NCBI GenBank assembly: GCA_947380905.1
Contig: CANCSS010000008.1
Location: 1-64,000, forward strand
DNA from: Chitinophagaceae bacterium
Lineage (GTDB): Bacteria > Bacteroidota > Bacteroidia > Chitinophagales > Chitinophagaceae
Reading direction: 5' to 3'
DNA length: 64,000 bases
Both the position numbers and the translations under genes were made by a program. This document shows positions 1-9,482 of the stretch, one piece after another (the first letter of the stretch is position 1; every line of letters starts with the position of its first letter). The notes under the pieces were generated by a model. That model ran no database searches. It was given only the letters and a program-made list of their open reading frames with translations, and was not told the DNA's origin.

Positions 1-1
1 T

Positions 2-160
2 ATCAGTGGCCCCCCAAGAAAATATTTTGTTATGACCGATGATGGAAAAGCCGCCTTTCAAATTTTATTAAAAACATGGAATGAAATGACGGACGCTGTA
101 AATCAGTTAACTCAAAATACCAACCCTATTGCATCATCAGAAACTAAAACAGTTTCTTAA
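2..160 (+). CDS. C-terminal fragment of a PadR-like transcriptional regulator (truncated by window start)
   Basis: Open frame from base 2 gives ISGPPRKYFVMTDDGKAAFQILLKTWNEMTDAVNQL..., resembling the PadR winged-helix end (GPxRKYYxLTxxG); stop TAA 158-160; followed by a PspC gene, a common pairing. Confidence 0.7.
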   Translation: MSGPPRKYFVMTDDGKAAFQILLKTWNEMTDAVNQLTQNTNPIASSETKTVS

Positions 161-171
161 ATAATACTACC

Positions 172-2400
172 ATGAATAAAGTAATCAATATTAATTTTCA
201 AGGACGCATACTTCCCATAGAGGAGATGGCTTATGAAATGTTGAAACAATACATTGAATCGCTTCGTATTTATTTTGCGAACGAAGAAGGTCGAGATGAA
301 ATTATCAATGACATTGAATGTCGCATTGCAGAATTGTGCGAAGACCGATTAAAAAAAGGAACAGTGTGTATTGCAGAGCAAGACATGAATTTAATTATTG
401 CAAGCATTGGACGCCCTGCCGATTTTGAGGCACAAGATGGGTTTGAAGCAAATACAAGTCAATCTCAACAAAGTAGTGCTCAAAATACGAGCCATAATTC
501 TTATACGAATTTTGAGTCAGCAGACAATAGACCCAAAAGATTGTATCGCGATGAACAAAATAAAGTGTTGGGCGGTGTTTGCAGTGGTATTGCTAATTAC
601 TTTGGAATTGAGCCTTTGGTAGTAAGGATTCTTTGGTTCTTTTTAATTGGTGTTAATATACTAGGCTATTTAATATTATGGATTGCAGTACCAAGTACTT
701 CTGTTAAAGTAGTGGGGGGTGTACGTAAAAGATTATTTAGAGATATAGATAATAAAATTATTGGTGGGGTAGCATCAGGTTTGTCCAAGTATTTTGGAAT
801 TCAAGTATGGATAGTGAGAATTTTATTTTCAATTCCATTTATACGCTTTGTGGTGAATTTTAGGCACCTGCACTTATTCCAATTTTGGGATGCGCCAGAT
901 TTCCCAAATTTTTTAGATATTACTTTTAGTCCTGGAGCCGTTTTTGTATACATTGTTTTGTGGTTGGTATTGCCTGAAGCCAAAACCAGTGCGGATAAAT
1001 TAGAAATGGTGGGCGAAAAAGTAGATTTGAATAGTATAAAAAATACCATTCAAAATGACATGGAAGGCTTTGGTAAGAGAGCACAATCCTGGGGGAGTGA
1101 TTTATACCATAGAAATAAGGGAACCAATAGTACTTCTAAGGATGCAGTGCCAAGGCCATCGAATCAAGAGGGAACGAGTAATTCAACAGAAAAGAGAAAA
1201 GGTATATTATATTATATAGGAAGGATCATTACTTTATGCATTAAGGCATTTGTATATTTTATCTTAGCTGTAGTGGGTATTTCGTTATTGGCTGCTTTAT
1301 TTGGATTAGGTGCAGCAGCAACCGCTTTATTGCCATTAAGAAAATTTTTATTGGAAGATGGTGCACAAACTTGGACTTTTATTGGAGCTATTTTACTTTT
1401 TATCTGGGTACCCATCATTGGCATTGTAACGGCGGTGATCAGAAAAATTGCCGGGTTTAAAAAAGCAAATATTTGGGTGAGATCAAGCTTTTGGGCCTTA
1501 TGGATTGTGGGTTGGGGAATGCTATTTTATTTTGGAAGTACCTTAGGCAATAGTTTTTCAAGACATAATGTTCCAGCAGAACAAACTGTTGCTTTGCCAA
1601 ATTCAAAAACCGATTTTTTAGAAATTACAGCAGCACCCAAAATGAAATATTATGAAAATCATTGGTTTCAATTTACGCCTTTCGAAGTATTTTCTGATGA
1701 AGACACGGTGTTTGTAAGAAATCTTCGTATTAGAATTGTACAATCCAAAACCGATAGTTTTCTAGTAAAAGTGGTGAAGCTTAGCAATGGGAAGTCTATT
1801 CAAAATGCAAATGAATTGGCAAGTAAAATAAATTTTGAGTTGACGCAACAAGATAGTATAGTCTATTTAGACAAGGGCATTGGTATCAATAAGATTGATA
1901 AATTCAGGAATCAACATGTTATTATGACCATTGCCGTACCTATAGGGAAACGCATTAAGGTTACCAATAAAGGATGGTCTCAAACCAATTTTCAAATGAA
2001 TGGAATAGGTATAGGTAGGAGAACAGGAACTATTGATCGTATTTCTACTGATGCTAATTGGTATGATGAGTGGAATGAACCCTGGGACAATGAATCTTAT
2101 TCCTTTGAAAGAGGGGTGGAATATAAAATGACCAATACGGGTTTGGAAAAAATTAAAAGAGCAGCTGATTCAGATGATGCTGAAGACAAGGATCTGATTG
2201 ATTTAGATCATCCTACTAAGATGCAGAAAGAACTAATGGAGCTAAAAGAGGAAAGAAAAAAAATACAAAAAGAAATCGAAAAAGCTGCTCAAAAAACGAG
2301 TCGTGTCAAAATGGAAGAGGCTGAGACGTTAGATAACGCAAAAAAAACAGCTTCTAAATTCGCCGATCTACATTGGGTAATAGAACGCTTCACTTATTAG
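172..2400 (+). CDS. PspC domain-containing membrane protein with two tandem PspC domains
   Basis: KRLYRDEQNKVLGGVCSGIANYFGIEPLVVRILW and KRLFRDIDNKIIGGVASGLSKYFGIQVWIVRILF are two PspC signatures; several TM segments; charged C-terminus. Confidence 0.9.
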   Translation: MNKVININFQGRILPIEEMAYEMLKQYIESLRIYFANEEGRDEIINDIECRIAELCEDRLKKGTVCIAEQDMNLIIASIGRPADFEAQDGFEANTSQSQQSSAQNTSHNSYTNFESADNRPKRLYRDEQNKVLGGVCSGIANYFGIEPLVVRILWFFLIGVNILGYLILWIAVPSTSVKVVGGVRKRLFRDIDNKIIGGVASGLSKYFGIQVWIVRILFSIPFIRFVVNFRHLHLFQFWDAPDFPNFLDITFSPGAVFVYIVLWLVLPEAKTSADKLEMVGEKVDLNSIKNTIQNDMEGFGKRAQSWGSDLYHRNKGTNSTSKDAVPRPSNQEGTSNSTEKRKGILYYIGRIITLCIKAFVYFILAVVGISLLAALFGLGAAATALLPLRKFLLEDGAQTWTFIGAILLFIWVPIIGIVTAVIRKIAGFKKANIWVRSSFWALWIVGWGMLFYFGSTLGNSFSRHNVPAEQTVALPNSKTDFLEITAAPKMKYYENHWFQFTPFEVFSDEDTVFVRNLRIRIVQSKTDSFLVKVVKLSNGKSIQNANELASKINFELTQQDSIVYLDKGIGINKIDKFRNQHVIMTIAVPIGKRIKVTNKGWSQTNFQMNGIGIGRRTGTIDRISTDANWYDEWNEPWDNESYSFERGVEYKMTNTGLEKIKRAADSDDAEDKDLIDLDHPTKMQKELMELKEERKKIQKEIEKAAQKTSRVKMEEAETLDNAKKTASKFADLHWVIERFTY

Positions 2401-2431
2401 ACATTGATTGCTTGGTTTTGATGATTGAAAC

Positions 2432-2466
2432 AACACCCTTTCTATATTAGAAGGGGTGTTTTATTT
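2432..2466 (+). terminator. Rho-independent terminator after the PspC gene
   Basis: AACACCCTT...AAGGGGTGTT inverted repeat (one bulge) followed by a T-rich run. Confidence 0.6.
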
Positions 2467-2506
2467 AGCGGCCTTTTTGATTATCTTCGTGCAAATCATT
2501 TATTCC

Positions 2507-3601
2507 ATGAGCGAAATTTTAAACACCCCTTTTACCCATAAGCATATCGCATTGGGCGCGAAAATGGCCCCCTTTGCTGGTTATAATATGCCCATCAGCT
2601 ATACGGGTATCAACGATGAGCATGCTGCAGTTAGAAATAAGGTGGGTGTATTTGATGTGAGTCATATGGGAGAGTTTATTTTAAAAGGTCCAAAAGCATT
2701 GGATTTAATTCAAAGTGTCACTTCCAATGATGCCTCTTTATTAGAAGATGGGAAAGCGCAATACAGTTGCTTGCCCAATACTACTGGCGGAATTGTGGAT
2801 GACTTATTGGTGTATTGTGTTGAAAAAAATAAAGTGTACATGTTGGTAGTAAATGCTTCTAATATTGAAAAAGATTGGAATTGGATTTCAAAACACAATA
2901 TGCAAGGAGTAGAAATGCACAATATAAGTGCAAAAACTGCTTTGTTAGCAGTGCAAGGTCCCAAAGCAACGCAAGTGATACAGCAATTGACTTCCATGGA
3001 TGTGACCAATATGCCTTATTATAGTTTTGCGAAAGGAGAAATGTTAGGAATTGAAAATGTACTTATTAGTGCAACAGGGTATACTGGCGCTGGTGGTGTG
3101 GAGATTTATTTTGAAGATGTAAATGACAATGCGAATAAAATTTGGGATGCTATTTTTGAAGCAGGAGCGGCCTATGGCATTCAGCCTATTGGTTTAGGTG
3201 CAAGAGATACCTTGCGTTTAGAAATGGGATTTTGTTTGTATGGAAATGATATTGATGACACAACCAGTCCGATAGAAGCAGGCTTAGGTTGGATTACTAA
3301 GTTTAGCAAATCCTTTACCAATTCTAAAGCTTTATCCGATCAAAAAGCAAATGGAGTCGCCAAAAAATTAGTGGGATTTGAAATGGTTGATCGCGGTATA
3401 CCAAGACATTATTATGAAATTAAAGATGCAGCTGGTGTACTTATTGGCTCTGTTACTTCAGGAACCCAGGCGCCAAGTTTGGGAAAAGCCATTGGTATGG
3501 GCTATGTAACTACCGAACATGCCAAGCCTGGATCGGCGATATACATTGATATCCGCAATACTTTGGTGAAGGCACAGGTGGTGAAGTTTCCTTTTAAATA
3601 A
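2507..3601 (+). CDS. gcvT: Glycine cleavage system aminomethyltransferase (T protein)
   Basis: [32 protein letters not shown]...[11 protein letters not shown]...[22 protein letters not shown] track start 2456 is probably too early; ATG at 2507 is the likely start. Confidence 0.95.
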   Translation: MSEILNTPFTHKHIALGAKMAPFAGYNMPISYTGINDEHAAVRNKVGVFDVSHMGEFILKGPKALDLIQSVTSNDASLLEDGKAQYSCLPNTTGGIVDDLLVYCVEKNKVYMLVVNASNIEKDWNWISKHNMQGVEMHNISAKTALLAVQGPKATQVIQQLTSMDVTNMPYYSFAKGEMLGIENVLISATGYTGAGGVEIYFEDVNDNANKIWDAIFEAGAAYGIQPIGLGARDTLRLEMGFCLYGNDIDDTTSPIEAGLGWITKFSKSFTNSKALSDQKANGVAKKLVGFEMVDRGIPRHYYEIKDAAGVLIGSVTSGTQAPSLGKAIGMGYVTTEHAKPGSAIYIDIRNTLVKAQVVKFPFK

Positions 3602-3701
3602 GTTTTAGTACCCTTTATTTGTACCTATTTTTTGTGAGATAAATACTGCATTTTGGCCTGCATAAGAATGGCAATTTTGTTGCTTAACAAATCAAATTCT
3701 T

Positions 3702-4061
3702 ATGAAAGCAATTAAAAACAAAGTGCAATTGATTGGACATTTAGGTGCCGATCCAGAAATTAAAATTTTAAAAGAGGACAATTCTTTGGCCAATATGCGT
3801 TTGGCAGTAAATGATCGTTATAAAAATGCAAAGGGAGATTGGATCGAAGAAACACAATGGTTTAATTTGGTGGCTTGGTCAAAATTGGCTCAGTATGCCG
3901 AAAAATATTTAGTCAAAGGAATTGAGGTGGCTGTGGAAGGCAGACTCGTTACCAAGTCTTATACGGATAAGAATGCAGTCAAAAGGATTAGTACTGACAT
4001 CGTCGTTTCAGAAATTTTAATTTTAACTAAAAAAAATGCTGTCACAAAAGAATTAGTTTAA
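3702..4061 (+). CDS. ssb: Single-stranded DNA-binding protein
   Basis: OB-fold SSB pattern MKAIKNKVQLIGHLGADPEIKIL...WFNLVAWSKLAQYAEKYLVKGIEVAVEGRL. Confidence 0.92.
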   Translation: MKAIKNKVQLIGHLGADPEIKILKEDNSLANMRLAVNDRYKNAKGDWIEETQWFNLVAWSKLAQYAEKYLVKGIEVAVEGRLVTKSYTDKNAVKRISTDIVVSEILILTKKNAVTKELV

Positions 4062-4074
4062 AATAAGTGTTTTG

Positions 4075-4082
4075 TATCTTTG
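4075..4082 (+). promoter_or_regulatory. Putative Bacteroidota -7 promoter element (TATCTTTG) for comB
   Basis: Exact match to TAnnTTTG, 6 nt upstream of the comB ATG at 4089; no clear -33 TTTG seen. Confidence 0.5.
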
Positions 4083-4088
4083 TGTATT

Positions 4089-4826
4089 ATGAATGTAGTT
4101 AAGAAATCAAAACCCAGTTTACATACCGTACTTACACCGCAGCTTTTGGATCTATATGAAGTGAAAGACAGTGTTGTTGTGATCATAGATGTTTTTAGAG
4201 CTACCTCTACCATTGCGACAGCTTTATACCATGGAGCCAGCAAAGTGATACCTGTGGATTCGCCTGAGCTTTGTATTGAAGTGGGTAAACAAACTGGTGG
4301 GGTAACTGCAGGTGAAAGAGATGGAAAAATTATTCCTGGCCTTGCTTATGGCAATTCGCCATCGGAATATCCGAGGGCTTTCATTGAAAATAAAACTTTA
4401 GTGATTACCACTACCAATGGAACCAAGTTGTTGCATATGGCATTGAAACAGGGTGCAAAAAATATAATCACTGGTTCTTTTCCGAATTTGAGCAAAGTAG
4501 TTGCATTTCTTAAAAGTCAAGATGCGCCCGTTATTTTAGCCTGCTCGGGTTGGAAAAATAAATTCAATATTGAAGATGTATTATTTGCAGGCGCGTTGTT
4601 AGAAGAAATAAAATCCCATTTTGACATACAATGCGATAGTAGCTTGATGGCCCTTCAGATGTACCTGCAACAAAAAGACCAATTAACGTCTTACATTAAA
4701 ACTGTGAGCCATTGGCATCGATTGGCTGCTTTTGGGCTAGAGGAAGACATGTTGTATTGTATTTCAAGGGATACGGCCCCTTCCTTGCCCCTTTTTAAGG
4801 AAGGAGCGCTTATCAATCAGGCCTAG
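4089..4826 (+). CDS. comB: 2-phosphosulfolactate phosphatase-like protein (ComB family)
   Basis: VVIIDVFRATSTIATALYHGA...GERDGKIIPGLAYGNSP...TTTNGTKLL. Track start 4080 is a TTG overlapping the promoter-like box, so ATG 4089 is preferred. Confidence 0.85.
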   Translation: MNVVKKSKPSLHTVLTPQLLDLYEVKDSVVVIIDVFRATSTIATALYHGASKVIPVDSPELCIEVGKQTGGVTAGERDGKIIPGLAYGNSPSEYPRAFIENKTLVITTTNGTKLLHMALKQGAKNIITGSFPNLSKVVAFLKSQDAPVILACSGWKNKFNIEDVLFAGALLEEIKSHFDIQCDSSLMALQMYLQQKDQLTSYIKTVSHWHRLAAFGLEEDMLYCISRDTAPSLPLFKEGALINQA

Positions 4827-4882
4827 TTTTATTATTTTCCACATTCATTCCAATAGGACTACTTAATTAGCACACAAAGCCT

Positions 4883-4890
4883 TACATTTG
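4883..4890 (+). promoter_or_regulatory. Putative -7 promoter element (TACATTTG) upstream of the SNF2 helicase gene
   Basis: Exact TAnnTTTG match 36 nt before the ATG at 4926. Confidence 0.45.
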
Positions 4891-4896
4891 CAAATT

Positions 4897-4917
4897 GCCC
4901 TTTTTTAAGGGCTTTTT
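4897..4917 (+). terminator. Terminator-like hairpin between promoter-like box and SNF2 start codon (comB terminator or 5' UTR attenuator)
   Basis: GCCCTT-TTTT-AAGGGC perfect stem followed by TTTTT, ending about 9 nt before the ATG. Confidence 0.6.
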
Positions 4918-4925
4918 GTACCATT

Positions 4926-7900
4926 ATGGCATTACCCTATTTAGTAAAACACATTTATAGCTACGGCACCGAAGAGGTGATTCGTCGCGGTAAGAAAATA
5001 TTTGCCCTTAAAAATATTGAATTAGTAAAATTTGATCCTTTAATTGGAACCATATTTTGTAGGGTAAAGGATGATGGCTACAGTACCTATTATAAAGTAA
5101 CGATTGAAAATTTCAAAAGCGCATCTACTTTATCTTTAAGATGCGGCTGCCCTTACAATTTATCTGAAGTATGCAGGCATAAAGCTGCTGCCTTATTTTA
5201 TGTTCAAGATTTATTGGACAAAAATTTATTAGACTACAAGCCCGCTTCTTACAAAACCAGTCATACCTTATTAAGAACGAAAAGCTTGGATCTGAAAATG
5301 ATCAGAATGCTTTGCTCTAAGGCTATTTTTGAAAAAGCAGAAGAAACTTTAAAATCGATTAGGCCACATATCGTTGAAAGTGAAAATGAAAAAGTGGTGG
5401 CAGAGTTTCACGACAAAAGCAAAACCTATCATATTATTATTCAAAAGAATGAAGAACGTTTTTTTGATACTTCTTGTGATTGTTTGTCCGAAACCGAGTA
5501 CCCGCTTTGTTTGCACAAGACCATTCTATTATTGCAATTGTTCCAATTAAAAGGGGCAGACTACTTTGAAACCATTCGAAATTGGGACAGAGAAAAAAAT
5601 AAGCTATTGGCTTTGTATGGCTATACCTTAGATGATTATATAGAAGATAAATTTGAATTTATTTATCACGATGGGAAGCCCTTTCTTAAAGTATTAGATG
5701 AGAAAGTATTAAAGCTGAATGCAAATACTTCCATCACCATCAAAAGACCTAATTCAAATGATTGGGATTTAGAAGAAGAAGAAAAAGTAACTGTCAAGCC
5801 CGAAGTGAAAGAGCGTTTTGGTATTGTGATGCAGCATCAGCCTACCGCTTACCCTTATATTATTTTTAATGTGATTAAGGGAGAGGTGAATGAAGAAGGC
5901 ACATCCTTTGTGGGTAAAGTAGAAAAAGTAGATTTAGCCAAACTAGTAGTACCTGCTTTAATTAAAGAAGAAGATAAAATTTTAATACAGCTGGTGAAAA
6001 AATTGCAAACTTCCGAAATGTCTAAGTTCTTAAATAAGAACTCTCCATTTCAGGGTATTTGGGATACAATTGTTCATGCAGAGGAAGATAGTTTGCCCGA
6101 TGAAACCAAAGAACTGATTCAAGAATACCTGCATCCAAAACTAGAGAAGGTATGGAGAGATTTATCAGAACATCCATTTAATTTCTTTTTACCACACAAC
6201 AAACCTTTTACCACAGCTAATTTGCAAAAGGCAGAACTGGTATTCAATGCCATTCAGCCTAGTTTTAAAGTAGAGAAAGAAGATGACCGATACTTGGTGT
6301 ATGCCGCTGTAAGCTTGCCAGAAGGAAATATTCCATTAGAAGACAATCACGCTAAGTCGAATTTCATTTTTCAATACCATCATCAATTTTTTGTTTGGAA
6401 AAACAGAGACGATTTATTTTGGGTAGAGCAATTTATGCCTAAAGGTTTTCATGAAATTGAATTAGCGCAATGGCCAAAGTATTTACAAAGCACTTTATTG
6501 CCTTTGTCTAAAAAATACCAAGTGGCATTAGAAAATGTCATTCAAGAAAAAGTAAAAGGGATAAAGCCGCAATTGCAAATATTGTTGAAAGAAAATGGAG
6601 ACTACCTATTTTTTGAACCCTTGTTTGCATATAAAGACATAGTCGTTCAAAAAGAAGATGGACCTTCTGTCATTCAACAAGTGGGAGATAAAATTATAAT
6701 TTTAGAAAGAGATCTGGCTGCCGAAAGACAGTTAATGAATGTGATTGAACAATTACACTCCGGTTTCATTAGACCCAACGAAGGCAATGTATTGGCTTTA
6801 AAAGGGGCCGAAGTATTAAAAAATAATTGGTTCTTTTTATTTATAGATACGCTTCGAGAAAAACAAATTCCATTGTTTGGAACAGAATATTTAAAACAAT
6901 TTAAATTCAATACGGCCAAGCCTTCTACTAAACTATATATTAGTAGCAATACAGATTGGTTTGATGCCAAAGTAGAAATTTCTTTTGGTGAACAAAAGGT
7001 ATCCATTCAAGATATTAAAAATATGTTGTCTAATAAACAGCAGTTTGTACCCTTGAAAGATGGTAGTTTGGGGGTGCTTCCCGAAAAATGGCTTAATAAA
7101 TACTCTTTATTGTTTAAGGTAGGAGAAGGGAAGACAGATACTTTGAAATTAAGCAAATACCATTTTTCTATTTTAGATGAATTGTATCAACAGAGAGACG
7201 AGGAAGAACTGATTTTTCAATTGGAAGGGAAATACGAAAAAATTAGAGAACGTTATGCCATTGCAGATATCACTCCTCCCGAACACTTGTTGCCTATCTT
7301 GCGTCCTTATCAAGTAAGTGGGTTTCAGTGGTTGAATTATTTGCACGATGTACAATGGGGCGGGATTTTAGCCGATGACATGGGGTTGGGTAAAACCATA
7401 CAAACCCTGTCTTTTTTACAGCATTTAAAACAAAAGAATGGCAAGCTGGTGGCCTTAGTGGTTTGCCCAACCACTTTGTTGTACAACTGGCAGAATGAAT
7501 TAAAAAAATTCACTCCAAGTTTAACCTATCATATCCATCATGGTGGCAGTAGAAACAAACAATTGATATTAAAACAAGAAGTAGAAGTAATTATTACCAC
7601 CTATGGTACATTAAGAAGTGATATTAAAATGTTTGTGGAAGTGAATTTCGATTATGTAATCTTAGACGAAAGTCAGGCCATTAAAAATCCAGCTAGTAAA
7701 GTTACCAAAGCAGCTTGCTTGTTAAAAGCGGCCAATAAGTTATGCTTGAGTGGTACGCCATTGCAAAACAATACTTTTGATATTTATGCTCAAATGAATT
7801 TCTTAAATCCTGGTATGTTGGGTACGGTAGAATATTTTAAGCACAATTTCTCCATGCCAATTGATAAGTTTGATGAGCAAGAACAAAAAGAGCATCTACG

Positions 7901-8684
7901 TAAATTTGTATTTCCTTTTATATTAAGAAGAACCAAAGAGCAAGTGGCCAAAGACTTGCCTGAAAAACAAGAAATGGTATTGTATTGTGAAATGGGAGAT
8001 GGGCAAAGAAAAATTTATGAAGCCTACCGAAATGATTACAGAGATAAATTAATCGGAATGGTAGAAGAGAAAGGTATTCAAAAATCACAACTTTCTATTT
8101 TACAAGGATTAATGAAATTGAGACAAATTTGTGACAGCCCTGCTATTTTAAAAGACGAAGCCTATCCAAACGAGTCTGTAAAATTGGATGAGCTTACCCG
8201 TGAAATAGCCGAAAACATTGGTGGTCACAAGGCCTTGGTGTTTTCTCAATTTTTAGGAATGTTGGCACTTATTAAAGAGCAGTTGAAAAAATTAGGCATT
8301 GATTATGAATATTTCGATGGCGGAAGCACCATACAAGAAAGAGAACGTGCCATTGAGCGATTCCAAAATGACGACAATTGTCGCGTATTTTTAATTTCCC
8401 TAAAAGCGGGTGGCGTGGGTTTGAATTTAACCGCTGCTGATTATGTATACATCGTAGATCCTTGGTGGAATCCTGCAGTAGAGCAACAAGCCATTGACAG
8501 AACGCATAGAATTGGGCAAACAAAAAATATTTTTGCCTATCGTATGATTTGTAACGATACGGTAGAAGATAAAATTTTGAAACTACAAGAAAGGAAAAGA
8601 AACTTGGCCAAGGAATTAATTTCCGACGAGGTCGGTTTCGTGAAATCTTTAACCAAGGATGATATTGCTTATTTATTTAGTTAG
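4926..8684 (+). CDS. SNF2-family DEAD/DEAH helicase with N-terminal SWIM zinc finger(s)
   Basis: SWIM-like CGCPYNLSEVCRHKAA and CDCLSETEYPLCLHK; helicase motifs GILADDMGLGKTIQTLSFL, ILDESQAIKN, LSGTPLQNN, SLKAGGVGLNLTAADYVYIVDPWWNPAVEQQAIDRTHRIGQ. Confidence 0.95.
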   Translation: MALPYLVKHIYSYGTEEVIRRGKKIFALKNIELVKFDPLIGTIFCRVKDDGYSTYYKVTIENFKSASTLSLRCGCPYNLSEVCRHKAAALFYVQDLLDKNLLDYKPASYKTSHTLLRTKSLDLKMIRMLCSKAIFEKAEETLKSIRPHIVESENEKVVAEFHDKSKTYHIIIQKNEERFFDTSCDCLSETEYPLCLHKTILLLQLFQLKGADYFETIRNWDREKNKLLALYGYTLDDYIEDKFEFIYHDGKPFLKVLDEKVLKLNANTSITIKRPNSNDWDLEEEEKVTVKPEVKERFGIVMQHQPTAYPYIIFNVIKGEVNEEGTSFVGKVEKVDLAKLVVPALIKEEDKILIQLVKKLQTSEMSKFLNKNSPFQGIWDTIVHAEEDSLPDETKELIQEYLHPKLEKVWRDLSEHPFNFFLPHNKPFTTANLQKAELVFNAIQPSFKVEKEDDRYLVYAAVSLPEGNIPLEDNHAKSNFIFQYHHQFFVWKNRDDLFWVEQFMPKGFHEIELAQWPKYLQSTLLPLSKKYQVALENVIQEKVKGIKPQLQILLKENGDYLFFEPLFAYKDIVVQKEDGPSVIQQVGDKIIILERDLAAERQLMNVIEQLHSGFIRPNEGNVLALKGAEVLKNNWFFLFIDTLREKQIPLFGTEYLKQFKFNTAKPSTKLYISSNTDWFDAKVEISFGEQKVSIQDIKNMLSNKQQFVPLKDGSLGVLPEKWLNKYSLLFKVGEGKTDTLKLSKYHFSILDELYQQRDEEELIFQLEGKYEKIRERYAIADITPPEHLLPILRPYQVSGFQWLNYLHDVQWGGILADDMGLGKTIQTLSFLQHLKQKNGKLVALVVCPTTLLYNWQNELKKFTPSLTYHIHHGGSRNKQLILKQEVEVIITTYGTLRSDIKMFVEVNFDYVILDESQAIKNPASKVTKAACLLKAANKLCLSGTPLQNNTFDIYAQMNFLNPGMLGTVEYFKHNFSMPIDKFDEQEQKEHLRKFVFPFILRRTKEQVAKDLPEKQEMVLYCEMGDGQRKIYEAYRNDYRDKLIGMVEEKGIQKSQLSILQGLMKLRQICDSPAILKDEAYPNESVKLDELTREIAENIGGHKALVFSQFLGMLALIKEQLKKLGIDYEYFDGGSTIQERERAIERFQNDDNCRVFLISLKAGGVGLNLTAADYVYIVDPWWNPAVEQQAIDRTHRIGQTKNIFAYRMICNDTVEDKILKLQERKRNLAKELISDEVGFVKSLTKDDIAYLFS

Positions 8685-8760
8685 CAAACTGCGCTTCTAA
8701 CAAGCTAATTCAAAAAAGGGTTGAATCACATTTTTGCGAAGTAAAATAGTAGGGATGATT

Positions 8761-9075
8761 TTATTTTAATTCTGCAGCAGCCAAACCAGCTTTAGGATTT
8801 TTTAAAAATTCCTTTTTACACTCGGCCGAACAAAAACCCAAAACATGGTTTTCATAATGGGTGGTATCGCCAATGCCAGCAGTTACGGGCATGCCGCAAC
8901 TAGGGTCTTTTTTATTATCCACCATTGCTACAGGGTAAGATTTTTCTACCGGGTTTTCCGTAGTGACTACTTTACTGGTATCGATAGCGGATCCGGTGGT
9001 ATTGGAATTGGTTTGTCCACAAGCAAGTAAAAATAAGGCAGTTCCTAAGCCTAAACTGTTTTTCAAAATTTTCAT
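8761..9075 (-). CDS. Putative lipoprotein with YHS/TRASH-like metal-binding domain
   Basis: Lipobox ALFLLACGQ; KDPSCGMPVTAGIGDTTHYENHVLGFCSAECKKEFLKNP is YHS-like. Confidence 0.8.
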   Translation of the reverse strand: MKILKNSLGLGTALFLLACGQTNSNTTGSAIDTSKVVTTENPVEKSYPVAMVDNKKDPSCGMPVTAGIGDTTHYENHVLGFCSAECKKEFLKNPKAGLAAAELK

Positions 9076-9231
9076 AAAGGATGATTTGGTTCAAAATTAC
9101 AATTTAAAAGGAGCTTTTTAAAACTAACAGTCATTCACTTTTAGGGCTATAAGGCTAGTTTAGTCTGTCCCAGGCCAAATTAGGGGGGGCTTTAGGCCTA
9201 TTTTGTCTATTTTATTTTATACTTTTATGCT

Positions 9232-9418
9232 CTCCTTCTCATACAAAAGGAGCTATCTAAATGAAACAGGTCCAATTACATACAACTATAGCTCGTGCAA
9301 TTTATGCACCAGTGCCTGTTTTGAATGAACCAAGCCCAAATTCGATGCCTAGCATCGTCGGATTTTTCTGCCGACGTGGATTCTGATAGGACGAGCAATT
9401 GGCACTTGCCCCTATCAG
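9232..9418 (+). promoter_or_regulatory. Candidate structured leader of the arginine operon
   Basis: Inverted repeats: CTCCTT/AAGGAG (9232-9237/9247-9252), GTGCA/TGCAC (9295-9299/9305-9309), CGTCGG/CCGACG (9356-9361/9371-9376), CTGATAGG/CCTATCAG (9383-9390/9411-9418), plus alternative GCTCGT/ACGAGC (9291-9296/9391-9396). Confidence 0.5.
9261..9386 (+). CDS. Putative 41-codon leader peptide upstream of the arginine operon
   Basis: ATG 8 nt after AAGGAG; encodes MKQVQLHTTIARAIYAPVPVLNEPSPNSMPSIVGFFCRRGF, stop TGA 9384-9386. Confidence 0.4.
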   Translation: MKQVQLHTTIARAIYAPVPVLNEPSPNSMPSIVGFFCRRGF

Positions 9419-9482
9419 TGGAAAAAGCCCCAAAGAACCATTCTTCCGCCAGCATTGTATTTTCCTTAAAATTAATAGCTCA

